This document shows positions 18,001 to 26,131 of a stretch of DNA of 64,000 nt, piece after piece. The stretch is from Bradyrhizobium sp. AZCC 2262 (lineage in GTDB: Bacteria > Pseudomonadota > Alphaproteobacteria > Rhizobiales > Xanthobacteraceae): assembly GCF_036924535.1 (NCBI RefSeq), contig NZ_JAZHRT010000001.1, positions 1,550,001-1,614,000 on the forward strand, written 5' to 3'. Within the stretch, counting starts at the first letter, position 1, and every line of letters starts with the position of its first letter. Under the pieces are notes generated by a model, which was not told where the DNA came from, searched no databases, and saw only the letters and a program-made list of their open reading frames with translations. A program made the position numbers and the translations under genes.

Positions 18001-18117
18001 GTTCTCGATCTGACAACCGTTGGATGTTAATTAGACTGAATTCCTCTTCCAATTCTGCTATTATCTTCCATCCCTTGGAGACGAACGTCGGATAGGTTTT
18101 CACATCGGAGGGCCGTC

Positions 18118-18693
18118 ATGACCAATACTTCAGGCACAGTGGCAGATCCCGAGGCCCGCTCGGATACGGCGCCACTGCGTGCCAAGTCGGGCTGGATCAT
18201 CGCACTCGGCGTAGTCTATCTCATCGCCGGGTTCATCGCGCTTGGCAGCGTCGCGATGGCCACCGTCGCGAGCGTGCTCGTCGTCGGCGTGATGATGATC
18301 ATCGCCGGCGTCGCCGAAGTGTTCAGCGCCTTCCAGATCAAGAGCTGGGGCAAATTCCTGCTCTGGGTACTGCTCGGTGTGCTCTACATCGTCGCCGGCT
18401 TCGTCACGTTCGAGAATCCGCTGCTCGCTGCCGTGCTGCTCACCCTCATCCTCGGCGCATCGCTGGTGGCCTCGGGCATCATGCGGATCATCCTGGCCTT
18501 CAGCATGAAACGGGAAACGCCCTGGATCTGGGTGGCGCTGTCGGGCGTGATCACGCTGTTGCTCGGTCTCCTGATTTTGGCGCGCTGGCCGGTCTCGAGC
18601 CTTTATATCCTCGGCCTGTTCCTCGGCATCGACCTCATCATGGCCGGCGCAGGCTGGATCGGAATAGGTTTCGGCCTGCGCCGAAGCCGTTGA
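18118..18693 (+). CDS. HdeD family (DUF308) membrane protein
   Basis: A 191-residue protein with six hydrophobic segments in three tandem pairs after a polar N-terminus of about 25 residues. Segments such as GVVYLIAGFIALGSVAMAT and GVLYIVAGFVTFENPLLA show the repeated pattern of HdeD, a protein linked to acid resistance in enteric bacteria. In rhizobia the role is undefined. It precedes a small LapA-like membrane protein by 55 bases, and the two are probably co-transcribed. Confidence 0.85.
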   Translation: MTNTSGTVADPEARSDTAPLRAKSGWIIALGVVYLIAGFIALGSVAMATVASVLVVGVMMIIAGVAEVFSAFQIKSWGKFLLWVLLGVLYIVAGFVTFENPLLAAVLLTLILGASLVASGIMRIILAFSMKRETPWIWVALSGVITLLLGLLILARWPVSSLYILGLFLGIDLIMAGAGWIGIGFGLRRSR

Positions 18694-18748
18694 GGGTGGC
18701 GGCGGCGGACTGCGCGCCACGTTGTTGATCGACAATCAGGAGGCGCCC

Positions 18749-18982
18749 ATGCGGTGGGTCTACCTCGCCGTCATCATTCTGTTCGCCGCCGCGACGACTA
18801 TCTTCGCGGCGCAGAACTTCGAGATCGTCACCATGTCCTTCCTCAGCTTCAATGCCCGCGTGCCGCTCGCGCTGCTGGTCGCCGTCGCCTACCTCCTTGG
18901 CGCGGCGACGGGCGGCAGCCTGTACGCGCTGCTGCGTCGATCGTACGAAGGGTCGAGACGAGGCATTGTGGGCTCGCCCTGA
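18749..18982 (+). CDS. Small LapA-like (DUF1049) membrane protein
   Basis: A 77-residue protein starting at 18749 after the strong ribosome site CAGGAGG. Two hydrophobic helices are separated by a short loop: VYLAVIILFAAATTIFAAQN and then PLALLVAVAYLLGAATGGSL. The N-Q/N-x motif after helix one and the basic tail (LLRRSYEGSRR) resemble the LapA domain family of small inner-membrane proteins, some of which help assemble lipopolysaccharide. Function here is unknown. It lies between the HdeD-like and patatin genes. Confidence 0.7.
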   Translation: MRWVYLAVIILFAAATTIFAAQNFEIVTMSFLSFNARVPLALLVAVAYLLGAATGGSLYALLRRSYEGSRRGIVGSP

Positions 18983-19015
18983 CCTAAGGCGTCATTTCAC
19001 TTCCGGCCTGGGAGG

Positions 19016-20050
19016 ATGAAGATGGAAGAAACCGCGCGCGAGCCGGTTCTGGTGGACCTCGCCTTGCAGGGCGGCGGCTCCCACGGCGCGTTCACCTGGG
19101 GCGTGCTCGATCGGCTGATCGAGGAGCCGTGGCTGAAGATCGAGGCGATCTCCGGCACGTCGGCGGGTGCGATGAATGCAGCCCTGGTGGCGGACGGATG
19201 GACGCAAGGCGGCGCCGGAGGCGCGCGGGCGGCGCTTGAGGCCTATTGGCGGCGGGTGTCGCAGGCTGCGGCGTTCAGCCCGCTGCAGCGCTCGCCGCTC
19301 GACCGCCTGATGGGCCGCTGGACGCTCGACACGTCACCCGCCTATATCGCCATGGACCTGATGGCCCGCGTGGTGTCGCCCTATGATCTCAATCCGCTCG
19401 GTCTCAACCCGCTGCGTTCAATACTCGACGAGAGCATCGATTTCGACCGACTGGGCCGCGCACCGATCAGGCTGTTCGTCACCGCGACCAGTGTGCGCAC
19501 CGGCCGCGGCCGCATCTTCCGCAACAAGGAGATCACCGCCGACGTCCTGCTTGCCTCGGCCTGCCTGCCGACCATGTTCCATGCGATCGAGATCGACGGC
19601 GAACCGTACTGGGACGGCGGCTATGCCGGTAATCCGACGCTGACGCCGCTGGTGCGCGAGAGCGACGCGCACGACACCATTCTGGTGCAGATCAATCCGC
19701 GCGAACGGGCGGAGCCGCCGCGCACGGCAAACGAGATCCTCAACCGGCTCAACGAGATTTCCTTCAACTCGCCGCTGATGAAGGAATTGCGCATGATGGC
19801 GCTGCTGCGCCAGGTGGCGGACCCCGGACACGGCGAGGGCGCGCGCTGGGCCGGAATGCGCACGCACCGGATCATGACCGACGCGCTCGCGGACTTCGGT
19901 GCGTCGTCGAAGATGAACGCCGAGTGGGCGTTCGTCTCGCTGCTGAAAGAAGAGGGCCGCAAGAGCGCCGACGCATTCCTCAACGCCCACGGCGAGGATA
20001 TCGGCAAGCAATCCACGACCGATCTCGACGCGCTGCTGGCGGAATGCTGA
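19016..20050 (+). CDS. Patatin-like phospholipase
   Basis: A 344-residue patatin-fold lipid acyl hydrolase. The oxyanion loop GGGSHG is at 19-24, the nucleophile elbow GTSAG at 47-51 (Ser49), and the DGG catalytic aspartate near 200 (YWDGGYAGN). No signal peptide is present, so it would be cytosolic or membrane-associated. The next gene, a GntP-type permease, starts 4 bases after its stop, which makes an operon likely. The patatin plus short-chain acid permease pair suggests lipid or polyester turnover with uptake of an acid product, but this is inference only. Confidence 0.88.
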   Translation: MKMEETAREPVLVDLALQGGGSHGAFTWGVLDRLIEEPWLKIEAISGTSAGAMNAALVADGWTQGGAGGARAALEAYWRRVSQAAAFSPLQRSPLDRLMGRWTLDTSPAYIAMDLMARVVSPYDLNPLGLNPLRSILDESIDFDRLGRAPIRLFVTATSVRTGRGRIFRNKEITADVLLASACLPTMFHAIEIDGEPYWDGGYAGNPTLTPLVRESDAHDTILVQINPRERAEPPRTANEILNRLNEISFNSPLMKELRMMALLRQVADPGHGEGARWAGMRTHRIMTDALADFGASSKMNAEWAFVSLLKEEGRKSADAFLNAHGEDIGKQSTTDLDALLAEC

Positions 20051-20054
20051 GATC

Positions 20055-21518
20055 ATGACGGTGTCAGGGCTTCTCGGCATCCTGATCGGGCTCGGCCTTC
20101 TGATCGCGTTCGCGTTCCGGGGCTGGAGCGTGCTGCTGCTTGCGCCGCTCGCCGCCTTGATCGCAGCGTTGTTCTCCCGCGAGCCGCTGCTCGCCCACTG
20201 GACCCAGACCTTCATGGTCAGTGCAGCAGGCTTCCTGGCGCAGTTCTTTCCGCTGTTTCTGCTTGGCGCGCTGTTCGGCAAGCTGATGGAAGACAGCGGA
20301 TCAGTCGGCGCGATCGCGAACTTCATGACCGAACGGCTCGGCCCGCAGCGGGCGGTGCTGGCAGTGGTGCTCGCCGGCGCGCTCGTCACCTATGGCGGCG
20401 TCAGCCTGTTCGTCGCCTTCTTCGTGCTGGCGCCGATGGCGCAGGAGCTGTTTCGTGCGGCCGGCATTCCGCGGCGTCTGATGCCGGCGGCCATCGTGCT
20501 CGGCACCTCGACCTTCACCATGTCGGCACTGCCCGGCACGCCGTCGATCCAGAACGCGATCCCGATGCCGTTCTTCGGCACCACGCCCTTTGCCGCGCCC
20601 GGTCTCGGCATCCTGGCATCGCTGATCATGTTCGGCTTCGGCCTGTGGTGGCTCAATCGCCAGGAGGCGGTCGCAAGGAAGAGCGGCGAAGGCTTCGGCG
20701 AGGGCGCGCCGATGCCGTCCGACCGTCTCGCCACCGACGAAACGCTGCGCGAACGCGCCACCACCGCGCGCGAGTTCGATCCGGCGGAGATTGTGCATGG
20801 CGAGGTGACCGACGTGCCGCCTCCGGCCATGCTCGCCGCGCTGCCCCTCGTCGTGGTGATTATTGTCAATCTCGCGATGTCGTTGTTCATCTTGCCGGCA
20901 CTCGACACAAGCTTTCTCGCCGAACCCCGCTGGGGCGGGACGTCGCTCGCCGCTGTCGGCGGCGTGTGGGCCGTGATCACAGCACTTGCCTGCGCGATTC
21001 TGACCGTGCTCGCGGTCAGCCATCGGCGACTGCGGGCGCTGCGCGCGACCATGGACGCCGGCGCCAACGCCTCGGTATTGCCGGCGATCAGCGTGGCGAG
21101 CCTGGTCGGCTTCGGCGCCGTGGTGGCGGCGATGCCTGCTTTCGCCGTGGTGCGCGACGCCGTGCTCGGCATCGGCGGCGGACCGCTGGTGTCGCTGGCC
21201 GTCGCCACCAACGTGCTCGCGGCTCTCACAGGCTCGGCGTCAGGCGGGCTGACCATTGCGCTCGACGCGCTCGGCGCGACCTACATGACGCGCGCGGCGG
21301 AGATAGGGCTTGATCCCGCGCTGCTGCATCGCGTCGCGGTGATCGGTTCGGGCACGCTCGACAGCCTGCCGCACAATGGCGCGGTAGTCACGTTGCTCGC
21401 GGTCTGCGGATCGACGCACCGGGACAGCTATCGCGACATCGTTATGGTCGGCATCGTCGGCGCCCTCGTAGCACTGGTCGCCGTCATTGCGCTCGGCTCG
21501 ATGGTGGGATCGTTCTGA
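20055..21518 (+). CDS. GntP-type proton symporter
   Basis: A 487-residue inner-membrane permease with about 12 hydrophobic segments. Features of the GntP/citrate-transporter superfamily are visible: FFPLFLLGALFGKLMEDSGS, the GALVTYGGVSLFV re-entrant loop, and GTSTFTMSALPGTPSIQN. A cytoplasmic loop around residues 205-250 carries the polar insert. GntP members carry gluconate or short hydroxy acids such as 3-hydroxybutyrate or lactate. The substrate cannot be named from sequence. It is probably translated together with the upstream patatin. Confidence 0.82.
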   Translation: MTVSGLLGILIGLGLLIAFAFRGWSVLLLAPLAALIAALFSREPLLAHWTQTFMVSAAGFLAQFFPLFLLGALFGKLMEDSGSVGAIANFMTERLGPQRAVLAVVLAGALVTYGGVSLFVAFFVLAPMAQELFRAAGIPRRLMPAAIVLGTSTFTMSALPGTPSIQNAIPMPFFGTTPFAAPGLGILASLIMFGFGLWWLNRQEAVARKSGEGFGEGAPMPSDRLATDETLRERATTAREFDPAEIVHGEVTDVPPPAMLAALPLVVVIIVNLAMSLFILPALDTSFLAEPRWGGTSLAAVGGVWAVITALACAILTVLAVSHRRLRALRATMDAGANASVLPAISVASLVGFGAVVAAMPAFAVVRDAVLGIGGGPLVSLAVATNVLAALTGSASGGLTIALDALGATYMTRAAEIGLDPALLHRVAVIGSGTLDSLPHNGAVVTLLAVCGSTHRDSYRDIVMVGIVGALVALVAVIALGSMVGSF

Positions 21519-21527
21519 GCCATCGCG

Positions 21528-21556
21528 AGAATTCCCCGACTTCCAGGCTGAATACG
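21528..21556 (+). repeat. Fragment of the dispersed repeat, copy D
   Basis: A short piece matching the CGACTTCCAGGCTGAATACG part of the larger repeat copies at 12181, 17833 and 22984. It sits directly after the GntP-type gene. The T-arm-like end is lost. Confidence 0.45.
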
Positions 21557-21735
21557 AGGGCAGGACGGACGACCGCATCGACGCGGAGTCCTTACCGCTC
21601 GCTAAAGGGATATTGGGGTTGCGTTTCGAGAATGGCGCGAACGCGAAAGGTTGCGCATAGTCCTGTACGAGTTGAGCGACCTTGTGCTCCGGGATATTGG
21701 CATGACGCGGCGATAATTTGTGGGGAGATACTCGA

Positions 21736-22932
21736 ATGACTGAGGGATCAATCAACGGCGGCAAAATCGCACGGCCAATGCTGTTCCAGCCACTTGCCAT
21801 TCGAGGTCTGGAAATAAAAAACCGTCTCGTCGTGCCACCGATGGTTCACTATAGCTGCGACCCCGGAAATACCTGCGGTACATTCCACATCGTGCATCTT
21901 GGCCGCTACGCGTTGGGCGGCTTTGGGCTCGTCTTTGTAGAGGCGACGGCCGTCGAGGAGATCGGGCTCATCAACGAGCGTGACCTCGGCCTTTGGAACG
22001 ATGCGCAGGTGGAAAGCTTCAAGCCTCTGATCGCGTTCATGAGGAGCCAGGGAGCGGCGATCGGCATCCAGCTCGCTCACGGCGGTCGCAAGTCCTGCTC
22101 GCAGAGCGCGATGCAGGGCATGGGACCACTGACCGAGGAGAACCTGAAATCCGGTGCCAAGGTCTGGCAGCCGGTCGGACCCACGGCCGAGCCGGTCGCC
22201 AAAGGCTGGCAAACGCCGCGGCAACTGACGACAGCCGAGTGCAAGGCGATGGTCGGCACGTGGGCGGCCGCGGCGAAGCGCGCGGTTGCCGCCGGATTCG
22301 ACACCATCGAAATCCACACCGCGCACGGATATCTCCTCGCCTCATTTCTGTCGCCGGTCTCGAACACGCGCAATGATGAGTATGGTGGCGACCGGGCTGG
22401 GCGCATGCGTCTGCCGCTTGAGATCGTCGAAGCGGTGCGCCAGGAAATGCCGGCATCGATGCCGTTGTTCTTGCGCGTCTCGGCCGTCGACGGCACGCAG
22501 GAGGGTTGGAATATCGATGATACGGTCGCTTTTGCACGCGAGCTGAAGGTGCGCGGAGTGGATGTAATCGACTGCTCCTCGGGCGGCATCTCCGGTGCGG
22601 CCACCGCGGCTCAAGTGCCGCGCAGCCTCGGATTCCAGGTTCCTTTTGCGGAGCGGGTTCGCGAACAGGCTGATATCCCGACCATGGCCGTCGGCATCAT
22701 TCTCGAGGCGGAGCAGGCGGAGATGATCCTTCAGAATGGGCAGGCCGATCTTATCGCGATTGGCCGCCAGGCGCAGTTCAACCCCAACATCGCACACCAT
22801 TGGGCGCACGAACTTGGCATCAACCGTCGCTTCGAGGATTGGGCGCCGGAGTATGGCTGGTGGCTCGAGAAGCGGATCAGAACGATGGAAGGTTTTGCCA
22901 CGCCGACCGGCGTCGTCACGCGCCGTTCATGA
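21736..22932 (+). CDS. Old-yellow-enzyme family NADH:flavin oxidoreductase
   Basis: A 398-residue FMN-dependent oxidoreductase of the YqjM/NamA-like group, which reduces activated C=C bonds. The start at 21736 follows GGGGAGAT. The (beta/alpha)8 landmarks are the FMN-binding beginning MLFQPLAIRGLEIKNRLV, the substrate-binding histidine region QLAHGGRKS, IEIHTAHGYLLASFLSP, and a C-terminal phosphate loop (GIILEAEQAEMIL). The redox-tuning cysteine found in classical YqjM after PPM is replaced by valine here (PPMVHYSCD, V37). It stands alone; the substrate is unknown. Confidence 0.88.
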   Translation: MTEGSINGGKIARPMLFQPLAIRGLEIKNRLVVPPMVHYSCDPGNTCGTFHIVHLGRYALGGFGLVFVEATAVEEIGLINERDLGLWNDAQVESFKPLIAFMRSQGAAIGIQLAHGGRKSCSQSAMQGMGPLTEENLKSGAKVWQPVGPTAEPVAKGWQTPRQLTTAECKAMVGTWAAAAKRAVAAGFDTIEIHTAHGYLLASFLSPVSNTRNDEYGGDRAGRMRLPLEIVEAVRQEMPASMPLFLRVSAVDGTQEGWNIDDTVAFARELKVRGVDVIDCSSGGISGAATAAQVPRSLGFQVPFAERVREQADIPTMAVGIILEAEQAEMILQNGQADLIAIGRQAQFNPNIAHHWAHELGINRRFEDWAPEYGWWLEKRIRTMEGFATPTGVVTRRS

Positions 22933-22983
22933 ACTTGGGCTTGGCGGTTCGCGGTGCCGCCTAGCGTTCCCGGGGCGGTCGGC

Positions 22984-23124
22984 CATTTCGACAAAAGAGC
23001 AAATTCCGTCGTGAACCCAGACGCCCAAAGCGCCGAGAAATGTCGGAAGGGTTCCTTGAAAACGCTACGAAATTCCGGAGACTTTCAAGCTGAATATAAG
23101 GGTTCGATTCCCTCCACCCCGCCA
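22984..23124 (+). repeat. Dispersed repeat with tRNA T-arm-like end, copy C
   Basis: The third long copy, in the 489-base gap before the first receptor gene. It shares GTGAACCCAGACGCCCAAAG, GAAATGTCGGAAGGGTT and AAGGGTTCGATTCCCTCCAC with copies A and B, and its end reads most like a tRNA 3' half (GGTTCGATTCCCTCCACCCC then GCCA). No partner 5' half was found nearby. The rest of the gap holds the receptor promoter region. Confidence 0.6.
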
Positions 23125-23421
23125 TCATTCAAAATCTCTTCAAGATATCGCTGAATCGCGTCGCAGGGTGATGCACCGCAGGCCCCTGTGGCTGCAACGC
23201 CAACACTTTTCAATTTCGGGGTGATGAGCTAACGTCAATTTCCGGGCGTTTCTGAGGGCGAAATGCGTGCCTGGTAACCATGCCTTACGGAACGCCTAGA
23301 CTCGCCACAAAATCAGTCCGATTCAAACGCATTGTCGGCGAGTAGGGTTGAAACGCTGCACGCACGCATCACCGCATTCAAAAAATTTGCGGAAAATATG
23401 GGCTCACAGGGGGGGACTACA

Positions 23422-25779
23422 ATGGGGATCGACGTCACTCGTCCGCGTATGGAGCAATTGTCCCGGTTTCGGACAGCAGGGGCCATGCGCCGGCTTTTCA
23501 CCGCGCCTCGGCGCAGCGCTGCAACGGCACTGGTGCTTGCCGCGATGGCGGGGCCGGCTTTCGGGCAGGGCCAGGCGGCGGGCCCGGGCGCCAACGAGAT
23601 CCGGATCGGCAACACCGTGCCCTATACCGGTCCGGCTTCTGCCTATGGCGTGATCGGCAAGGTGATGGCGGCCTATTTCGACAAGGTCAACGCCGAGGGC
23701 GGCATCAGGGGCCGCAAGATCAACTTCATTTCCTATGACGACGCCTACAATCCGACCAAGACGATGGAGGCGACCCGCAAGCTCGTCGAGGAAGACAACG
23801 TTCTCTTTATACTGGCGAGCCTCGGCACTAACACCAGCCAGGCGGTCCACCCCTATCTGAACTCGAAGAAGATCCCGCAGCTCTTCGTCGCCTCGGGCGC
23901 GACGATGTGGGACCAGCCGCGCGAGTTTCCCTGGACCATGGGCTTCCTGCCCAGCTACCAGACCGAAGCTCACATCTATTCGCAGTATATCCTTGAGAAC
24001 CATCCGCGCAGCAAGATCGCGGTGCTCTATCAGGACGACGGTTTCGGCAAGGACTACCTCAAGGGCCTAAAGGACGGCCTCGGCGGCAAGATTCCGGTCG
24101 TGGCCGAGGCGCCGTACAAGGTAACGGACACCAGCATCGACGCCCAGATCGCCAAGCTCAAGGCCTCGGGCGCCGACATCTTCATGCAATTCACCACGCC
24201 GAAATTCGCCACCATGGCGATCAAGCGCAATGCCGAAATCGGCTGGAAGCCGGTGCATTTCCTCGCCTCGGTGTCTGAATCGGTGTCGGCCGTCATGGCG
24301 CCGGCGGGCATGGAAAACGCCGAAGGCATCATCTCGGCCATGTACCGGGTGGAGGGCGAGGATGCCCAGGCCGCCGGCCCCGCGGCGTTCCGCGAATGGA
24401 GCGCCTTCATGGAGCGATACGTTCCGAGCGTCAGCAAGTCGAACGGCCAGGCCGTCTACGGCTATCTGAACTCCAAGCTCATTATCGAAGTCCTGAAGAA
24501 CTGCGGCGACGACTTCTCGCGCGAAAACATCATGAAGCAGGCCCGCTCGATCAAGGGTCTGCAGCTTCCGATGATGGTGCCGGGCATCCAGATCAACACC
24601 AGCCCGTCCGACCACGCGACGATCGAGCAGATGCGGTTGATGCGTTTCAGCAACGGCCACTGGCAGTTCTTTGGGCCGGTGCGAAGCGGCATCGATCCGG
24701 GCACCGTCAGCGAGTCCTTCAAGACGCTGTTCAAGTACGGCACCGCCACCAAGCGCGATCTGGCGAACCAGCTCAACGCCAACACCGTGAGCCTGATGAC
24801 CGGCTCGTTCGGCTCGACCTACGCCCAGGTCGGCGCCGATCTCGCGTCCGTGCTCGACAATGGCACGGCGCTGCGGATCCTGCCGGTGATGGGCCGCGGA
24901 TCGGTGCAGGCGGTGTCGGACATCCTGCTGCTGCGCGGCGTCGATGCCGGCATCGTGCGCAAGGACACGCTGTCCTATCTCGATCGCAAGGACTTCGCCA
25001 AGGACATCCGCAACCAGTTCGTCTACGTCGCCAAGATGTTCAACGAGGAAATGCACGTCCTGGCGCCGAAGACGATCACCAGCATGCGGGACCTCGACGG
25101 CAAGACCGTGGTGGTCGATTTGCCCGACAGCTCGACCTTCGTGACGGCGATCAACGTGTTCGACCGCCTCGGGATCAGGCCGCATCTGATCTATCAGGAG
25201 CCACGGCTCGCGGTGGACATGCTGCGCAAGGGCGAGGTCGACGCGATCGTGGCGATCGAGGGCAAGCCGCTGCAATGGCTGAACCAGATCCAGGATCGCA
25301 ACCTGCACCTGGTGCCGGTCGAATACGCCAAGCCGCTGCAGGAGGAATATCTGCCGTCCAAGCTTTCGTCGGCGGACTACCCGAACCTGATAGCGGATGG
25401 CGGCTCCGTCGAAACGGTTGCGGCTGAAGCAGTGCTGGCGTCGTATAACTGGGCGCCGAACAGCGACCGCTACCGCCGCCTCGCGCTTTTGGTGGACACC
25501 ATGTTCGACAAGGTCGCGCAGCTGCAGCGTCCGCCGTTCCATCCGAAGTGGAAGGAAATGGCGCCACGCGCGACGGTATCCGGCTGGACCCGCTTCAAGG
25601 CGGCGCAGGAATGGCTCGACCGCAACATGCCGCTGCCCGCAGGCGCAGCCGTGTCGGCGGCGTCCGGCGCTGCGCCGGCGGCTGCTGCACCAGCCACAGC
25701 CAATGCTCCGCAGGATCCGCTGTATCGCGAATTCCTGGAATGGCGGGCCGGCCGCGCCAAGGCCAGTACCAACAGGTAA
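23422..25779 (+). CDS. Fused type 1 binding protein + TAXI-type binding protein, paralogue 1
   Basis: A 785-residue exported receptor. The start at 23422 follows a G-run ribosome site and aligns with the start of the second paralogue. A signal peptide ends near AGPAFGQ. Residues of about 60-440 form a periplasmic type 1 binding protein of the Leu/Ile/Val ABC-transporter kind (EIRIGNTVPYTGPASAYG, GIRGRKINFISYDDAYNP, RLMRFSNGHWQFFGPV). Residues of about 460-730 match the TAXI-type solute receptor of TRAP transporters (NTVSLMTGSFGSTYAQVGAD, GVDAGIVRKDTL). An Ala/Pro linker and a short conserved tail (DPLYREFLEWRAG) follow. No ABC or TRAP membrane genes are adjacent. It may deliver ligands to distant transporters or act as a sensor. 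Confidence 0.85.
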   Translation: MGIDVTRPRMEQLSRFRTAGAMRRLFTAPRRSAATALVLAAMAGPAFGQGQAAGPGANEIRIGNTVPYTGPASAYGVIGKVMAAYFDKVNAEGGIRGRKINFISYDDAYNPTKTMEATRKLVEEDNVLFILASLGTNTSQAVHPYLNSKKIPQLFVASGATMWDQPREFPWTMGFLPSYQTEAHIYSQYILENHPRSKIAVLYQDDGFGKDYLKGLKDGLGGKIPVVAEAPYKVTDTSIDAQIAKLKASGADIFMQFTTPKFATMAIKRNAEIGWKPVHFLASVSESVSAVMAPAGMENAEGIISAMYRVEGEDAQAAGPAAFREWSAFMERYVPSVSKSNGQAVYGYLNSKLIIEVLKNCGDDFSRENIMKQARSIKGLQLPMMVPGIQINTSPSDHATIEQMRLMRFSNGHWQFFGPVRSGIDPGTVSESFKTLFKYGTATKRDLANQLNANTVSLMTGSFGSTYAQVGADLASVLDNGTALRILPVMGRGSVQAVSDILLLRGVDAGIVRKDTLSYLDRKDFAKDIRNQFVYVAKMFNEEMHVLAPKTITSMRDLDGKTVVVDLPDSSTFVTAINVFDRLGIRPHLIYQEPRLAVDMLRKGEVDAIVAIEGKPLQWLNQIQDRNLHLVPVEYAKPLQEEYLPSKLSSADYPNLIADGGSVETVAAEAVLASYNWAPNSDRYRRLALLVDTMFDKVAQLQRPPFHPKWKEMAPRATVSGWTRFKAAQEWLDRNMPLPAGAAVSAASGAAPAAAAPATANAPQDPLYREFLEWRAGRAKASTNR

Positions 25780-25811
25780 TCAGGCGAACCGATAACGCGG
25801 TTTGACGCCAG

Positions 25812-25844
25812 GACGGCCCGCCTCGCGCGGGCCGTCGTGCTTTT
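25812..25844 (+). terminator. Rho-independent terminator after receptor 1
   Basis: GACGGCCCGC and GCGGGCCGTC form a perfect 10 bp stem with a 5-base loop, followed by GTGCTTTT. The same hairpin ends the second receptor unit. Confidence 0.85.
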
Positions 25845-26131
25845 GAGATGAAGGGCCGGCGGCCGCGAACCTCGCGAGGCCAGCAGCAGGTTGTGTTTAT
25901 GCAACTATAACGAGAATGAACATTCGCGGGCGCAACCGAGTCGTGATTTCGTAACGCTAATGCGCCGCATTGTCGCGACAGAACACACAATCGACTAACC
26001 GCGCTCTGGTAAACGACTGGCCATGACATAAAATCAATCCGATTGAGACACATTGTCAGCGAGTGGGGCTGAAACGCTATCGTCTCGCTGCTCGAAAAAT
26101 CGCAGGTATATGCTCTAGGGGGCGCAGTCAG

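Larger units (their letters stand above)
23307..25844 (+). repeat. Tandem duplication unit 1 (promoter, receptor gene, terminator)
   Basis: This unit is repeated at 26028-28561. The upstream 51 bases (23307-23357) match 26028-26078 at 43 positions. The coding regions are homologous throughout, and both units end in the same GACGGCCCGC hairpin terminator. The signal-peptide region and the last third to half of the gene are almost identical, whereas the middle has diverged. Confidence 0.85.

Noticed and set aside
22984..23124. A tmRNA or tRNA-Ser gene suggested by the T-arm-like end
   Set aside because: No matching 5' acceptor strand, D-arm or anticodon arm could be built, and the copies at 12181 and 17833 vary in the would-be stems.
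24067..25542. Long minus-strand open frame opposite the first receptor gene, with a partner opposite the second at 27635-28822
   Set aside because: Composition is that of an antisense shadow and its similarity between the two sites simply follows the gene duplication.
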